Assembly: GCF_002234405.1 (NCBI RefSeq)
Contig: NZ_NMQT01000009.1
Coordinates: 1 to 64,000 of the forward strand
Direction of reading: 5' to 3'
Length of the DNA: 64,000 nucleotides
Source of the DNA: Amycolatopsis thailandensis
GTDB lineage: Bacteria; Actinomycetota; Actinomycetes; Mycobacteriales; Pseudonocardiaceae
The notes beneath the pieces were generated by a model. It was not told where the DNA came from. It searched no databases and was given only the letters and a program-made list of their open reading frames with translations. Positions 46,725-55,460 of this stretch are shown here, one piece after another (position 1 is the first letter of the stretch; the number at the start of each line of letters is the position of its first letter). The translations under genes were made by a program, and so were the position numbers.

Positions 46725-47693
46725 ATGACCGAAACGATCGCCGCAGCGAAGGCGGGAGACCAAACCGCCTTCGCCGCGCTCACCGGACGGCACCGGCGGG
46801 AGCTGCACGTCCACTGCTACCGGATGCTGGGCTCGTTCGACGAGGCGGAAGACGTCGTCCAGGAGGCACTGCTCAACGCCTGGCGGGGGCTGGACACCTT
46901 CGACGGCGGGAACTTCCGCGCGTGGCTGTACCGGATCGCCACCAACGCCTGTCTCGACGCGATCCGCAAGAACGAGCGGCGGGTGCCGTCGCTGCGCTCG
47001 TTCGCCGAAGTCCCTTGGATCCAGCCGTATCCGGACCGCCTGCTCGACGAGATCGCGCCGTCCGAAGCCGAACCGCACGCGCTCGCCGTCGCCAGGGAGA
47101 CCATCGAACTCGCCTTCCTCGCGGTCTTGCAGATGCTGCCGCCGCAGCAGCGCGCGGTGCTGATCCTGCGCGACGTGCTCGGCTGGCAGGCCGCCGAGGC
47201 CGCGTCCCTGCTCGACCTCTCGGTCGCCGCCGCCAACAGCGCCTTGCAGCGCGGCCGCGCGACCCTGCGTGAACGCCTTCCGCAGCAGCGCGGCGAATGG
47301 TCGGTCGCGGAGGCACCGTCCGAAGAGGAGCGGGCACTGGTGCGCCGGCTCATCGAAGCCCACGACAACGGCGACTTCAGCACGATGAGCAGCCTGGTCC
47401 GCGACGACGTCCGCCACACCATGCCGCCGGAGCCGAACTGCTACGTCGGTCTCGAACACCTCGCCCGGCACGGCAGGATCGCCGAGGAGATGGGCGAATG
47501 GCGCGCGGTCGCGGTCGACGCCAACCGGATGCCCGCGTTCGCCTCGTACCTGCGCCGCCCCGGCGACACCGTCTTCCGCGCCTTCAAGCTCGACGTCCTC
47601 CGTGTCGTCGAGGGCAAGGCCGCGGAGTTCACCACGTTCGACAGTCACCTGTTCCCGGCCTTCGGCCTGGACGCCGTTCTGGAGGGAAAGTAA
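46725..47693 (+). CDS. ECF sigma factor with C-terminal SnoaL-like domain
   Basis: About 322 residues. Sigma region 2 (LHVHCYRMLGSFDEAEDVVQEA, split near residues 26-47) and region 4 (LPPQQRAVLILRDVLGWQAAE near 140) are clear. The last 120 residues form a SnoaL/NTF2-like domain with DNGDFSTMSSLVRDDVRHTMPP, as in SigJ/SigG-type ECF groups where the extension replaces an anti-sigma factor. ATG at 46725 with GGGAGG is preferred over 46713. The stop overlaps the next start (TAATG), so the F420 oxidoreductase is co-expressed. Confidence 0.88.
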   Translation: MTETIAAAKAGDQTAFAALTGRHRRELHVHCYRMLGSFDEAEDVVQEALLNAWRGLDTFDGGNFRAWLYRIATNACLDAIRKNERRVPSLRSFAEVPWIQPYPDRLLDEIAPSEAEPHALAVARETIELAFLAVLQMLPPQQRAVLILRDVLGWQAAEAASLLDLSVAAANSALQRGRATLRERLPQQRGEWSVAEAPSEEERALVRRLIEAHDNGDFSTMSSLVRDDVRHTMPPEPNCYVGLEHLARHGRIAEEMGEWRAVAVDANRMPAFASYLRRPGDTVFRAFKLDVLRVVEGKAAEFTTFDSHLFPAFGLDAVLEGK

Positions 47694-48130
47694 TGCCGGA
47701 GAAGATGACCGACGAGCAGCGCCGCGCGTTTCTCGCCGAAGGCACCCGCACCGCCGTCTTCGCGACGGTCCGCCCGGACGGGCGGCCGCACGCTGTCCCG
47801 GTCTGGTTCGCCGTCGACGGGGACGACATCCTGGTCAACCTGGGCGCGGACACCGTCAAAGGCAGGGCCCTCAAGGAGAATCCCCGCGTTTCGGTGGTCG
47901 CCGACGATCCGCGTCCGCCGTTCTCGTTCGTGAGCGTCGAAGGCGTCGCGGAGATCGTTTCCGACCCCGACGGGGTGCGGGCGGGTTCGTCGCTGATCGC
48001 CGAGCGTTACCTGGGGGAGGCCGGACCGGAGGCGACCGAGGGCTGGATGGCTTACGCGACGTCACCGGGGAAGGTGATCGTGCGGGTGCGGCCGGAGAAC
48101 ATCGTGGCGATCGCGAAGGTCGGCGGTTGA
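47693..48130 (+). CDS. PPOX-class F420-dependent oxidoreductase
   Basis: 145 residues of the pyridoxamine-5'-phosphate-oxidase-like split-barrel fold: FATVRPDGRPHAVPVWF near residue 23, VNLGADTVKGRALKENPRVSV near 48, and a C-terminal VIVRVRPENIVA. Length and motifs fit actinobacterial F420-binding FDOR-B proteins. It starts on the ATG overlapping the sigma-factor stop codon (TAATG). Physiological substrate unknown. Confidence 0.85.
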   Translation: MPEKMTDEQRRAFLAEGTRTAVFATVRPDGRPHAVPVWFAVDGDDILVNLGADTVKGRALKENPRVSVVADDPRPPFSFVSVEGVAEIVSDPDGVRAGSSLIAERYLGEAGPEATEGWMAYATSPGKVIVRVRPENIVAIAKVGG

Positions 48131-48143
48131 CCGGCGATCCGTG

Positions 48144-48299
48144 ACTCGCGTGCTCGGGGCCGGAACTCGCGTGACTGGACCCGGAACTCGCGTGCTTGGG
48201 GCCGGAACTCGGGTGTGCGGCCTCTGATCACGCGAGTTCCGTCTCCAAGCACGCGAGTCCCGTGCTCACGCACGCGAGTCCCGTCTCTGATCACCACCC
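48144..48299. repeat. 21-bp iteron-like array, four direct then three inverted units
   Basis: The word ACTCGCGTG (once ACTCGGGTG) starts at 48144, 48165, 48186 and 48207, exactly 21 bp apart, and is followed in each unit by a G/C-rich stretch ending CCGGA. Its complement CACGCGAGT then starts at 48229, 48250 and 48271, again 21 bp apart, with a decayed fourth unit near 48292. The array fills the gap between the F420 oxidoreductase stop and the alpha-galactosidase start. The two halves could pair into a large cruciform or mRNA hairpin. Confidence 0.9.
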
Positions 48300-48359
48300 G
48301 ATGTACCGCCGAGCGGGAGCCACTTGGCCGCCGCCGGGATTCGACGTCAGGATGGCGGC

Positions 48360-50465
48360 GTGGCAGAGATCGTTCACGACGCGAGCACCCGGTCCTGGCT
48401 CATCCGCACCGCGGCCACGAGCTACGCGCTACGGCTGACCGAAGACGACACGCCCTCCCACGTCTACTGGGGCCCGGCGCTCACCACGGACCAGCTCGCC
48501 GACGTCCTCCCCAGCACCAAGGAACGCTGGGACGCGTTCAACGACCCCAACGAGGGTCTCGACGAACTCGCCGCGGACGGCGGCACCCGCTACTGGACCC
48601 CCGCCCTCCAGCTCCGGTTCGCCGACGGGACCCGCGCCCTCGAATGGCGCCACCTCTCCCACGACATCGACGGCGGACGGCTGCTCGTCCACTTCCGCGA
48701 TCGCCACTACCCTCTGCGGATCACGCTGGGCTACCGCGTCCCGGCCGGCACCGACGTCATCGAACGGTGGACCGAGCTCACCCACGACGGCCCGGACGGC
48801 CCGATCGAGGTCATCCGCGCCGACTCGGCGACCTGGGTCGTGCCGCCCCGGCCGGACTACCGCGTCAGCCACGTCACCGGACGCTGGGCCGCCGAGAGCC
48901 AGCTGCTCCGCGAGCCTGTCCCCCACGGTGAGACCACGTTCGGCAGCAGGCGCGGCATCACCAGCCATCACGCCAATCCGTGGGTGATGCTCGACGACGG
49001 CGAAGCGACCGAACGGCACGGAGAGGTCTACAGCGCCGCGCTCGCGTGGAGCGGTTCCTGGCGGATCACCACCACCCGTTCGTCCACCGGCAGGCTCACC
49101 GTCACCGGTGGCTTCGGCCAGGACGGCGTCGTCCCCCGGCTCGCCCCCGGTGAAACGCTCGCCACGCCGGTTTTCGCCGGGCTGTACACCGACGGCGGGT
49201 TCGGCGCCGCGAGCCGCGCCTGGCACGCGTACACCCTCGGCCACGTCCTCCCGCATCCCGGCGAACTCCGGCCGGTGCTCTACAACTCTTGGGAGGCAAC
49301 GGGTTTCGACGTCACCGAGGCCGGGCAACGCGAGCTGGCCGAGAAGGCCGCGGCACTCGGTGTCGAACTGTTCGTGATGGACGACGGCTGGTTCGGCGCC
49401 CGCGACGGTGACCACGCCGGCCTCGGTGACTGGCACGTCAATCGAGACAAGTTCCCCGATGGCCTCGAACCCTTGGTCGCCGAAGTGCACCGGCTGGGCA
49501 TGAAGTTCGGGCTCTGGGTCGAACCCGAGATGGTCAACCCGGACAGCGAGCTGTACCGCGCGCACCCGGACTGGGTCCTGCACCATCCACAGAGGACACG
49601 CTCGGAGCTGCGACGGCAACTGGTGCTCAATTTCGCCCGCCCGGACGTCGCCGAATGGGCGTTCGACACGCTCGACGCTCTCGTCGGCGAGCACGGGATC
49701 GATTTCCTGAAATGGGACATGAACCGCCCGTTCAGCGAGGCGGGCTGGCCTGGCGACGGCGACCAGGACCGGCTCTGGGTGGAGCACACCCGCGCGGTCT
49801 ACGGGATCATGGACCGCTTGCGCGCGGCCCATCCCGGGTTGCGGATCGAGGCGTGCAGCGGCGGCGGCGGGCGGATCGACCTCGGCGTCATGGCCAGGAC
49901 GGACCAGGTCTGGACCTCCGACAACACCGACGCGCTCGACAGGCTCGTCATCCAGCACGGCTACGGCCAGGTGTACCCGGCGCGCGCGATGTCGGCGTGG
50001 GTCACCGACGATCCCAACTTCGTCACCCGCCGGTCCACCCCGCTGCGTTTCCGGTTCCATGTGGCGATGGCGGGGGTGCTCGGCATCGGCGGCGACATCG
50101 TCGAGTGGTCCGAGGAGGACCTCGGCTACGCGCGCGAACAGATCGCGCTGTACAAGGAGATCCGGCCGGTCGTCCAGCACGGCACGCTCCACCGGCTGGT
50201 GCCGCCCGCCACCGATGGCGTGTCCGCGGTGCAGTACGTGGCGGACGACGGTGGGCGCACGGTGGTGTTCGTGTTCCGGCAAGCGGCACATTTCCACACT
50301 CCCGAACGACCGATCCGGCTCGACGGCCTCGATCCCTCCGCCCGGTACCGCGACGAGGACACCGGACAGGTGCGGCACGGCGCCGCGCTGCTGGCACACG
50401 GCCTGTTCCCAGGCCTGCCGGACGGCGATTTCGCCAGCGCGGTGATCCGGCTCGCGAAGCTCTGA
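48360..50465 (+). CDS. alpha-galactosidase, GH36
   Basis: About 701 residues. Family GH36 landmarks: substrate loop MDDGWFGARDGDHAGLGDW near 340, nucleophile region FLKWDMNRPFSE near 448, and acid/base region CSGGGGRIDLG...SDNTDALDR near 500-525. No signal peptide is seen, so the enzyme is probably cytoplasmic and acts on alpha-galactosides brought in by the ABC importer encoded next. GTG at 48360 with AGGA upstream is preferred to the TTG at 48324. Confidence 0.93.
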   Translation: MAEIVHDASTRSWLIRTAATSYALRLTEDDTPSHVYWGPALTTDQLADVLPSTKERWDAFNDPNEGLDELAADGGTRYWTPALQLRFADGTRALEWRHLSHDIDGGRLLVHFRDRHYPLRITLGYRVPAGTDVIERWTELTHDGPDGPIEVIRADSATWVVPPRPDYRVSHVTGRWAAESQLLREPVPHGETTFGSRRGITSHHANPWVMLDDGEATERHGEVYSAALAWSGSWRITTTRSSTGRLTVTGGFGQDGVVPRLAPGETLATPVFAGLYTDGGFGAASRAWHAYTLGHVLPHPGELRPVLYNSWEATGFDVTEAGQRELAEKAAALGVELFVMDDGWFGARDGDHAGLGDWHVNRDKFPDGLEPLVAEVHRLGMKFGLWVEPEMVNPDSELYRAHPDWVLHHPQRTRSELRRQLVLNFARPDVAEWAFDTLDALVGEHGIDFLKWDMNRPFSEAGWPGDGDQDRLWVEHTRAVYGIMDRLRAAHPGLRIEACSGGGGRIDLGVMARTDQVWTSDNTDALDRLVIQHGYGQVYPARAMSAWVTDDPNFVTRRSTPLRFRFHVAMAGVLGIGGDIVEWSEEDLGYAREQIALYKEIRPVVQHGTLHRLVPPATDGVSAVQYVADDGGRTVVFVFRQAAHFHTPERPIRLDGLDPSARYRDEDTGQVRHGAALLAHGLFPGLPDGDFASAVIRLAKL

Positions 50466-50476
50466 GTGCCAGAATA

Positions 50477-50553
50477 GATCAGATGTATGACCCCATTTCG
50501 CCACCAAACGACGCATCCGACCGCTTGACATCGCCTTAGACATCCGATCGAAT
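50477..50553 (+). promoter_or_regulatory. promoter and candidate operators before sugar ABC operon
   Basis: TTGACA (50525-50530) is followed after 17 bp by a weak -10 TCGAAT (50548-50553). A 14-bp word GATCAGATGTATGA (50477-50490) recurs inverted as TTAGACATCCGATC (50536-50549), with 11 of 14 positions shared; a weaker copy lies near 50509. The inverted copy covers the promoter spacer, as expected for a repressor site. The regulator is not encoded nearby. Confidence 0.5.
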
Positions 50554-50593
50554 GCCGTCGTCTGTGCGACGCCGCGAGAAGGGTGACTGGGGC

Positions 50594-51865
50594 ATGAGAA
50601 GGTCCTTCGCGTTGGGAGCGGCGCTACTCCTCGCCGCGAGTCTCACCGGCTGCACGGTCGGCGGCGGGACGAGTGCCTCCGGCGGCGAGATCACTTTCCT
50701 GACGTTCGAAACGCCGAACCTGCCACCGTCCTATTGGGACTCCGCCATCAAGCGCGTCACGGAGCGGAGTCCCGGCGTCAGGGTGAAGAAGCTGGTCGCC
50801 CCGTCCACCGATCGCACCGGCTACGCCAAGCAGCTCCTGCAATCCGGTCAGTTCCCCGACGTCGCGATCGCCGTCGACTCGGCCGGATTCGCCGAATCGG
50901 GCAACCTCTACGCGTGGACGCCCGAGGAGCTCAAGGACTTCCAGTTCCCCGGCGCCAACCCGATCAAGGGCGGACACCACCAGCTGCCCGCCAACACCCA
51001 GACCATCCCGCCGATCTATTACAACAAGAAGCTCTTCGCCGACGCCGGGATCACAGCGGCGCCGTCGACCTGGAACGAACTGCTCGCCGTGTCGGAGAAG
51101 CTGAAGGCGAAGGGCGTCACGCCGTTCACCATCGGCGGCGGCAAGGAGGGGTTCCCGTCCGCGATGCTGCTGGACGGCCTGGTCAGCGTCGAGGTCTACG
51201 GCAAGACCCCGGACTGGCTTTCCCAGCGTCGCGCCGAAAAGGTCAAGTTCGCCGACCCTGCCTTCCAGCAGGCGTTCGGCAAGTTCGCCGACCTGGTCGC
51301 CAAGGGCTACGTCGACAAGACCCAGGTCTCGCGCGACTACTCGGCGACCGAGGCGGCCTTCCTCAACGGCGAAGGCGCGATGTACCCGATGGGCAACTGG
51401 TTCGCCGCCAGCGCCGACGCGAAGAAGCCGCCGTTCGAGATCGGTGTCTTCAATTTCCCGTCCGAGGACGGGAAACTCGTCGTTCCCGCCTATACCGGCG
51501 GCGGCATCGTGGTCAACGCCAAGTCCCCGAACCTCGACGCGGCACGGAAGTTCGCGCTCGCGTTCCAGCTCGACAAGGAGCAGATCGACGCCTCGGTCAA
51601 GGCCGACGGCCTGTTCCCCGCGATCAAGGGCTACACCCCGCCTTCCGACGTCGGCCCGGTCTTCAAGGCAGGCTACGACCTCTACCAGGAGGCCGTGGCG
51701 AAGAACGCCGTCGTGAACGCGTTCAGCTGGGAAACCGCGGACGACGGACTCCTGCCGGGGATGAAGGACAAGGTCTACCAGGCCGCGCAGGACGTCATCA
51801 CCGGCCGCAAGACGGTGGCCGACGCGTGCGCGTTCCTGGACTCCGAGTGGGCGAAGGCGCGCTGA
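50594..51865 (+). CDS. sugar ABC transporter substrate-binding lipoprotein
   Basis: About 423 residues with a lipoprotein signal (MRRSFALGAALLLAASLTGC, Cys 20) and a type-I extracellular solute-binding fold (family 1): EITFLTFETPN at the mature start, PPIYYNKKLFADAGI near 140, and TPFTIGGGKEG near 178. ATG at 50594 precedes the lipoprotein signal; the earlier ATG at 50552 would put charged residues before it. First gene of a three-gene uptake operon; neighbouring GH36 suggests melibiose- or raffinose-type sugars. Confidence 0.9.
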   Translation: MRRSFALGAALLLAASLTGCTVGGGTSASGGEITFLTFETPNLPPSYWDSAIKRVTERSPGVRVKKLVAPSTDRTGYAKQLLQSGQFPDVAIAVDSAGFAESGNLYAWTPEELKDFQFPGANPIKGGHHQLPANTQTIPPIYYNKKLFADAGITAAPSTWNELLAVSEKLKAKGVTPFTIGGGKEGFPSAMLLDGLVSVEVYGKTPDWLSQRRAEKVKFADPAFQQAFGKFADLVAKGYVDKTQVSRDYSATEAAFLNGEGAMYPMGNWFAASADAKKPPFEIGVFNFPSEDGKLVVPAYTGGGIVVNAKSPNLDAARKFALAFQLDKEQIDASVKADGLFPAIKGYTPPSDVGPVFKAGYDLYQEAVAKNAVVNAFSWETADDGLLPGMKDKVYQAAQDVITGRKTVADACAFLDSEWAKAR

Positions 51866-51872
51866 CCCCGCG

Positions 51873-52760
51873 ATGGCGAGAAAACCTATGTGGGCGCGGG
51901 TGTGGCATTTCGCCTCGTTCGGCGCCCCCGGCGTCGTCATCTATCTCTGCTTCGTCATGGCGCCGATCCTCATCAGCTTCGGCTACAGCCTGACGAACCA
52001 CAATCCGTTCAACCCGCCCTCGGAGTTCGTGGGGCTCGAGAACTACAAGCTGCTCTTCCAGGACGAGCAGTTCCTGACCGCGCTCCGGGTCACCACGATC
52101 CTGACCCTGATCGTGGTGGTCGTGCCGAACGTGCTCGGTCTCGGTGTCGCGTTGCTGCTCGACCGGAAAGGCTGGCTGTACAACGCTTTGCGGAGCGTGT
52201 TCTTCACGCCCGTGATCCTCAGCTCGGTCGTGGTCAGCATCGTCTGGACGAAACTGCTCGACGACCGGGGCCCGGTCAACGACGTCCTCCGCGCCCTCGG
52301 CGTCGAGCATCCGCCGGGCTGGCTTTCGGACCCGGACCTCGCGCTGTACTCGGTCGCGTCGATCGTGTGCTGGCAGATGCTGGGGTTCTGCGTGGTCGTC
52401 TACCTCGCGGGCCTGCAAGGCGTCCCGGCCGAGCTGCTGGAAGCGGCGGAGATCGACGGCGCCGGACCGGTCCGGCGCTTCCGCGCGGTGACCTGGCCGC
52501 TGCTCGCGCCGTCGCTGACGATCAACACCGTCGTCCTGCTGATCTCGGCGTTCAAGACCTACGACTACGTCAAGGTCGTCACCAACGGCGGGCCGGGCTC
52601 GGGGACCACCGCGACCATCGCGTTCAACGTCCTCGCCACCGGCCTCGACGCGAACCACGTCGGCTACGCGTCCGCGATGGCCGTGGTGATGCTGGTGATC
52701 GTGGCGACACTGACCACGATCGTGCTGCGCTTCCTGCGGCGGCGGGAGGTGGACCTGTGA
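51873..52760 (+). CDS. sugar ABC transporter permease (MalF/UgpA-like)
   Basis: 295 residues, six predicted helices, with the ATPase-coupling EAA loop LLEAAEIDGAGPVRRFRAVT near residue 190. Seven nt after the binding-protein stop and overlapping the second permease by 4 nt (GTGA). Works as a heterodimer with that permease. Confidence 0.92.
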   Translation: MARKPMWARVWHFASFGAPGVVIYLCFVMAPILISFGYSLTNHNPFNPPSEFVGLENYKLLFQDEQFLTALRVTTILTLIVVVVPNVLGLGVALLLDRKGWLYNALRSVFFTPVILSSVVVSIVWTKLLDDRGPVNDVLRALGVEHPPGWLSDPDLALYSVASIVCWQMLGFCVVVYLAGLQGVPAELLEAAEIDGAGPVRRFRAVTWPLLAPSLTINTVVLLISAFKTYDYVKVVTNGGPGSGTTATIAFNVLATGLDANHVGYASAMAVVMLVIVATLTTIVLRFLRRREVDL

Positions 52761-53587
52761 CCACAAAGGACGGTTCGTGGCTGCGGCCCACCGTGGCGAT
52801 CTTGGCGAGCGCGATCTTCTTCGTCCCGCTGTACTACGTGCTCGTCAACGTCTTCAAACCCGGAGACCTGATCGCCCAGGAGCCGGCGTCCGTCCCGCTG
52901 CCACCGACGCTGACCAACATCCACGCCGTGCTCACCCGGCCCGACGGCCTGTTCTGGGTGAGCTTGGCGAACAGTTTGCTCGTCACCCTGCTGTCCATCA
53001 TCGTGTTGACGGTGCTTTCGGCCATGCTGGGGCACTACCTGGCGCGCTCGGACAGACGATGGACCAAGGTGCTCGCACTGATCCTGCTGGCAGGCTTGAT
53101 GATCCCGCCGCAGGTGATCCTGATCCCGGTCACCGAGGTGCTGCGGCTGACCGGGTTGATGGCGACGGTGCAGGGCCTGGTGCTGTTCAACGTCGGGTAC
53201 TACGTGCCGTTCGGCGTCTTCGTGTTCACCGGGTTCATCCGCGGGGTGCCGATGGAACTCGAGGAGGCCGCCCTGCTCGACGGCGCGAGCCGGGCCCAGG
53301 TGTTCTGGCGGATCGTGTTCCCGTTGCTGCGCCCGGCCACCGCGAGCGTGCTGATCTTCCTCGGGGTGTGGATCTGGAACGACTTCATCGACCCGCTGAT
53401 CATCCTCGGCCCCAGCCAGGGCACCACGATCACCACCGGGATCTACCGCTCGATCGGCCAGTACCAGGCTGACCTCGGAAGCGTGTTCGCGCTGATGTTC
53501 CTGGCGACGCTGCCGGTGCTGATCTTCTACCTGGCGTTGCAGAAGCAGTTCGTGAAGGGACTGACCGGCGGGGCGACCAAGGGCTGA
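52757..53587 (+). CDS. sugar ABC transporter permease (MalG/UgpE-like)
   Basis: 276 residues, six predicted helices, EAA loop LEEAALLDGASRAQVFWRIV near residue 173. It starts at GTG overlapping the preceding stop, with GGGAGGTGG upstream; the longer open frame to 51890 is only a shadow of the first permease. No ATPase gene follows, as is usual in actinobacteria where a shared MsiK-type ATPase serves many sugar importers. Confidence 0.92.
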   Translation: MTTKDGSWLRPTVAILASAIFFVPLYYVLVNVFKPGDLIAQEPASVPLPPTLTNIHAVLTRPDGLFWVSLANSLLVTLLSIIVLTVLSAMLGHYLARSDRRWTKVLALILLAGLMIPPQVILIPVTEVLRLTGLMATVQGLVLFNVGYYVPFGVFVFTGFIRGVPMELEEAALLDGASRAQVFWRIVFPLLRPATASVLIFLGVWIWNDFIDPLIILGPSQGTTITTGIYRSIGQYQADLGSVFALMFLATLPVLIFYLALQKQFVKGLTGGATKG

Positions 53588-53605
53588 GTCCCGTCTCTTC
53601 GCCTA

Positions 53606-53660
53606 TGTCATAAAAGGGGCTTTCAAGACGTTTTTCGTCCTGAAAGCCCCTTTCATGACA
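53606..53660. terminator. 55-bp palindrome, likely bidirectional terminator
   Basis: 25-bp arms (53606-53630, 53636-53660) flank a TTTTT loop, with two mismatches. It stands 18 bp after the permease stop and 15 bp after the convergent ABC-F stop, so it can end both transcripts. Same 25-5-25 geometry as the elements at 98 and 20085, with a related AAAGGGGCTTTCA core. Confidence 0.8.
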
Positions 53661-53675
53661 TCCGGAGCAGGCCGC

Positions 53676-55313
53676 TCAGAGCTCGGTGACCTTCCCGTCG
53701 GCCACTTCCAGCCGCCGCGTCGTCGCCACCGCGTCCAGCATCCGCCGGTCGTGCGTCACCAGCAGCAGCGTCCCCGGATAGTCCGACAGCGCCGACTCCA
53801 GCTGCTCGATCGCGGGCAGGTCGAGGTGGTTCGTCGGCTCGTCGAGCACCAGCAGGTTCACCCCGCGCGCCTGCAACAGCGCCAGCGCCGACCGCGTCCG
53901 CTCCCCCGGCGACAACGTGGCCGCCGACCGCAGGACGTGCGCGGCCTTCAGCCCGTATTTCGCCAGCAACGTCCGCACGTCGGCGTCGGCGAGTTCCGGG
54001 ACCTCGCGGGCGAAGGCCTCGACGAGCGGGAGGTCGCCGAGGAACAGCTTCCGGGCCTGGTCGACCTCGCCGACCACGACACCCGAGCCGAGGGACGCGC
54101 CACCCTCGTCGACCGGCACCCGGCCGAGCAGGGCGGCGAGCAGGGTCGACTTCCCGGCTCCGTTGGCCCCGGTGATGGCGACCTTGTCCGCCCAGTCGAT
54201 CTGCAGATCCACCGGACCGAGGGTGAATCCGCCCCGCCGCACCACCGCGCCGCGCAGGGTCGCCACGACCGCGCCCGCCCGGGGCGCGGCGGCGATCTCC
54301 ATCCGCAGTTCCCATTCCTTGCGCGGTTCCTCGACGACGTCGAGCCGTTCGATCATGCGGTCGGTCTGGCGCGCCTTCGAGGCCTGCTTCTCCGTCGCCT
54401 CGCTCCGGAACTTGCGGCCCACCTTGTCGTTGTCGGTGGCCTTGCGCCGGGCGTTCTTGACGCCCTTCTCCATCCACGAACGCTGCATCGCGCCACGGGC
54501 TTCGAGCGAGGCCTTGGTGTTCGCGTACTCCTCGTACTCCTCGCGGGCGTGCCGCCGCGCGACGGCGCGCTCCTCCAGGTACGACTCGTAGCCACCGCCG
54601 TAGGTCCGCACCTGCTGCTGGGCGTAGTCGAGTTCGACGACGCGGTCCACGGTGCGGGCGAGGAACTCCCGGTCATGGCTGACCAGCACGGTCCCGGCAC
54701 GCAGCCCGGTCACGAACCGCTCCAGCCGTTCCAGGCCGTCGAGGTCGAGGTCGTTGGTCGGCTCGTCGAGCAGGAAGATGTCGTACCGGCTCAGCAGCAG
54801 CGAGGCCATCCCCGCACGGGCCGCCTGCCCACCGGACAGCGAAAGCATCGGCTGGTCGAGGTTCACCGTGAGCCCGAGGTCCGCGACGACCTCGCCCGCC
54901 CGGTCGTCCAGATCCGCTCCGCCGAGCGCGAGCCAGCGGTCGAGCGCCACACCGTAGGCGTCGTCCGCGCCGGGTTCACCCGCGGTGAGCGCCTCGGTGG
55001 CGGCGTCGAGCGCGGCTTGCGCGGCGGTGACGCCGGTGCGGCGCGACAGGAACGCGCGGACGGACTCACCCTCGCGGCGTTCCGGCTCCTGCGGGAGGTG
55101 ACCGACGGTGGCCGTGGGCGGGTTCAGCCGGACACTGCCTTCTTCCGGCGGGACGAGGCCGCCGAGGGTCTTCAGCAGGGTCGATTTGCCCGCGCCGTTG
55201 ACACCGACGAGACCGATCACTTCGCCCGGGGCGACGACCAGGTCGAGACCGGAGAACAGAACACGGTCGCCGTGGCCGGCGGCGAGATCCTTGGCAACGA
55301 GTGTGGCGCTCAT
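53676..55313 (-). CDS. ABC-F family ATPase
   Basis: About 545 residues with two nucleotide-binding domains and no membrane segment: Walker A VGVNGAGKSTLL (near 38) and ITGANGAGKSTLL (near 370), signatures LSGGQAARAGM and LSPGERTRSAL, and Walker B LLDEPTNDLD and LVLDEPTNHLD. A charged linker between them (near 235-320) fits the ribosome-binding P-site tip motif. ABC-F proteins act on the ribosome as translation factors or antibiotic-protection proteins; which applies here cannot be told. ATG at 55313 is chosen over 55373 because family members begin just before the first domain. Confidence 0.9.
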   Translation of the reverse strand: MSATLVAKDLAAGHGDRVLFSGLDLVVAPGEVIGLVGVNGAGKSTLLKTLGGLVPPEEGSVRLNPPTATVGHLPQEPERREGESVRAFLSRRTGVTAAQAALDAATEALTAGEPGADDAYGVALDRWLALGGADLDDRAGEVVADLGLTVNLDQPMLSLSGGQAARAGMASLLLSRYDIFLLDEPTNDLDLDGLERLERFVTGLRAGTVLVSHDREFLARTVDRVVELDYAQQQVRTYGGGYESYLEERAVARRHAREEYEEYANTKASLEARGAMQRSWMEKGVKNARRKATDNDKVGRKFRSEATEKQASKARQTDRMIERLDVVEEPRKEWELRMEIAAAPRAGAVVATLRGAVVRRGGFTLGPVDLQIDWADKVAITGANGAGKSTLLAALLGRVPVDEGGASLGSGVVVGEVDQARKLFLGDLPLVEAFAREVPELADADVRTLLAKYGLKAAHVLRSAATLSPGERTRSALALLQARGVNLLVLDEPTNHLDLPAIEQLESALSDYPGTLLLVTHDRRMLDAVATTRRLEVADGKVTEL

Positions 55314-55460
55314 GAGATCGGTAAGTCTACGGGGACCGATTGAACAGCTCGTGGTCCCTCGGAAGAGTGGCAAGTATCCAAGCGATCACGGAACGTGGGT
55401 AGCCTGGACGTTCTTCTGGACCCGAACGAATCCCCCGAGCATTGAGGTCGGTGACAGCAA

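Noticed and set aside
48144..48299. CRISPR array interpretation of the 21-bp repeats
   Set aside because: Spacing leaves only 12 bp between words, units switch orientation, and no cas genes are nearby.
51890..52756. N-terminal extension of the MalG-like permease
   Set aside because: Out-of-frame shadow of the MalF-like gene; GTG at 52757 with GGGAGG and a GTGA overlap is the natural start.
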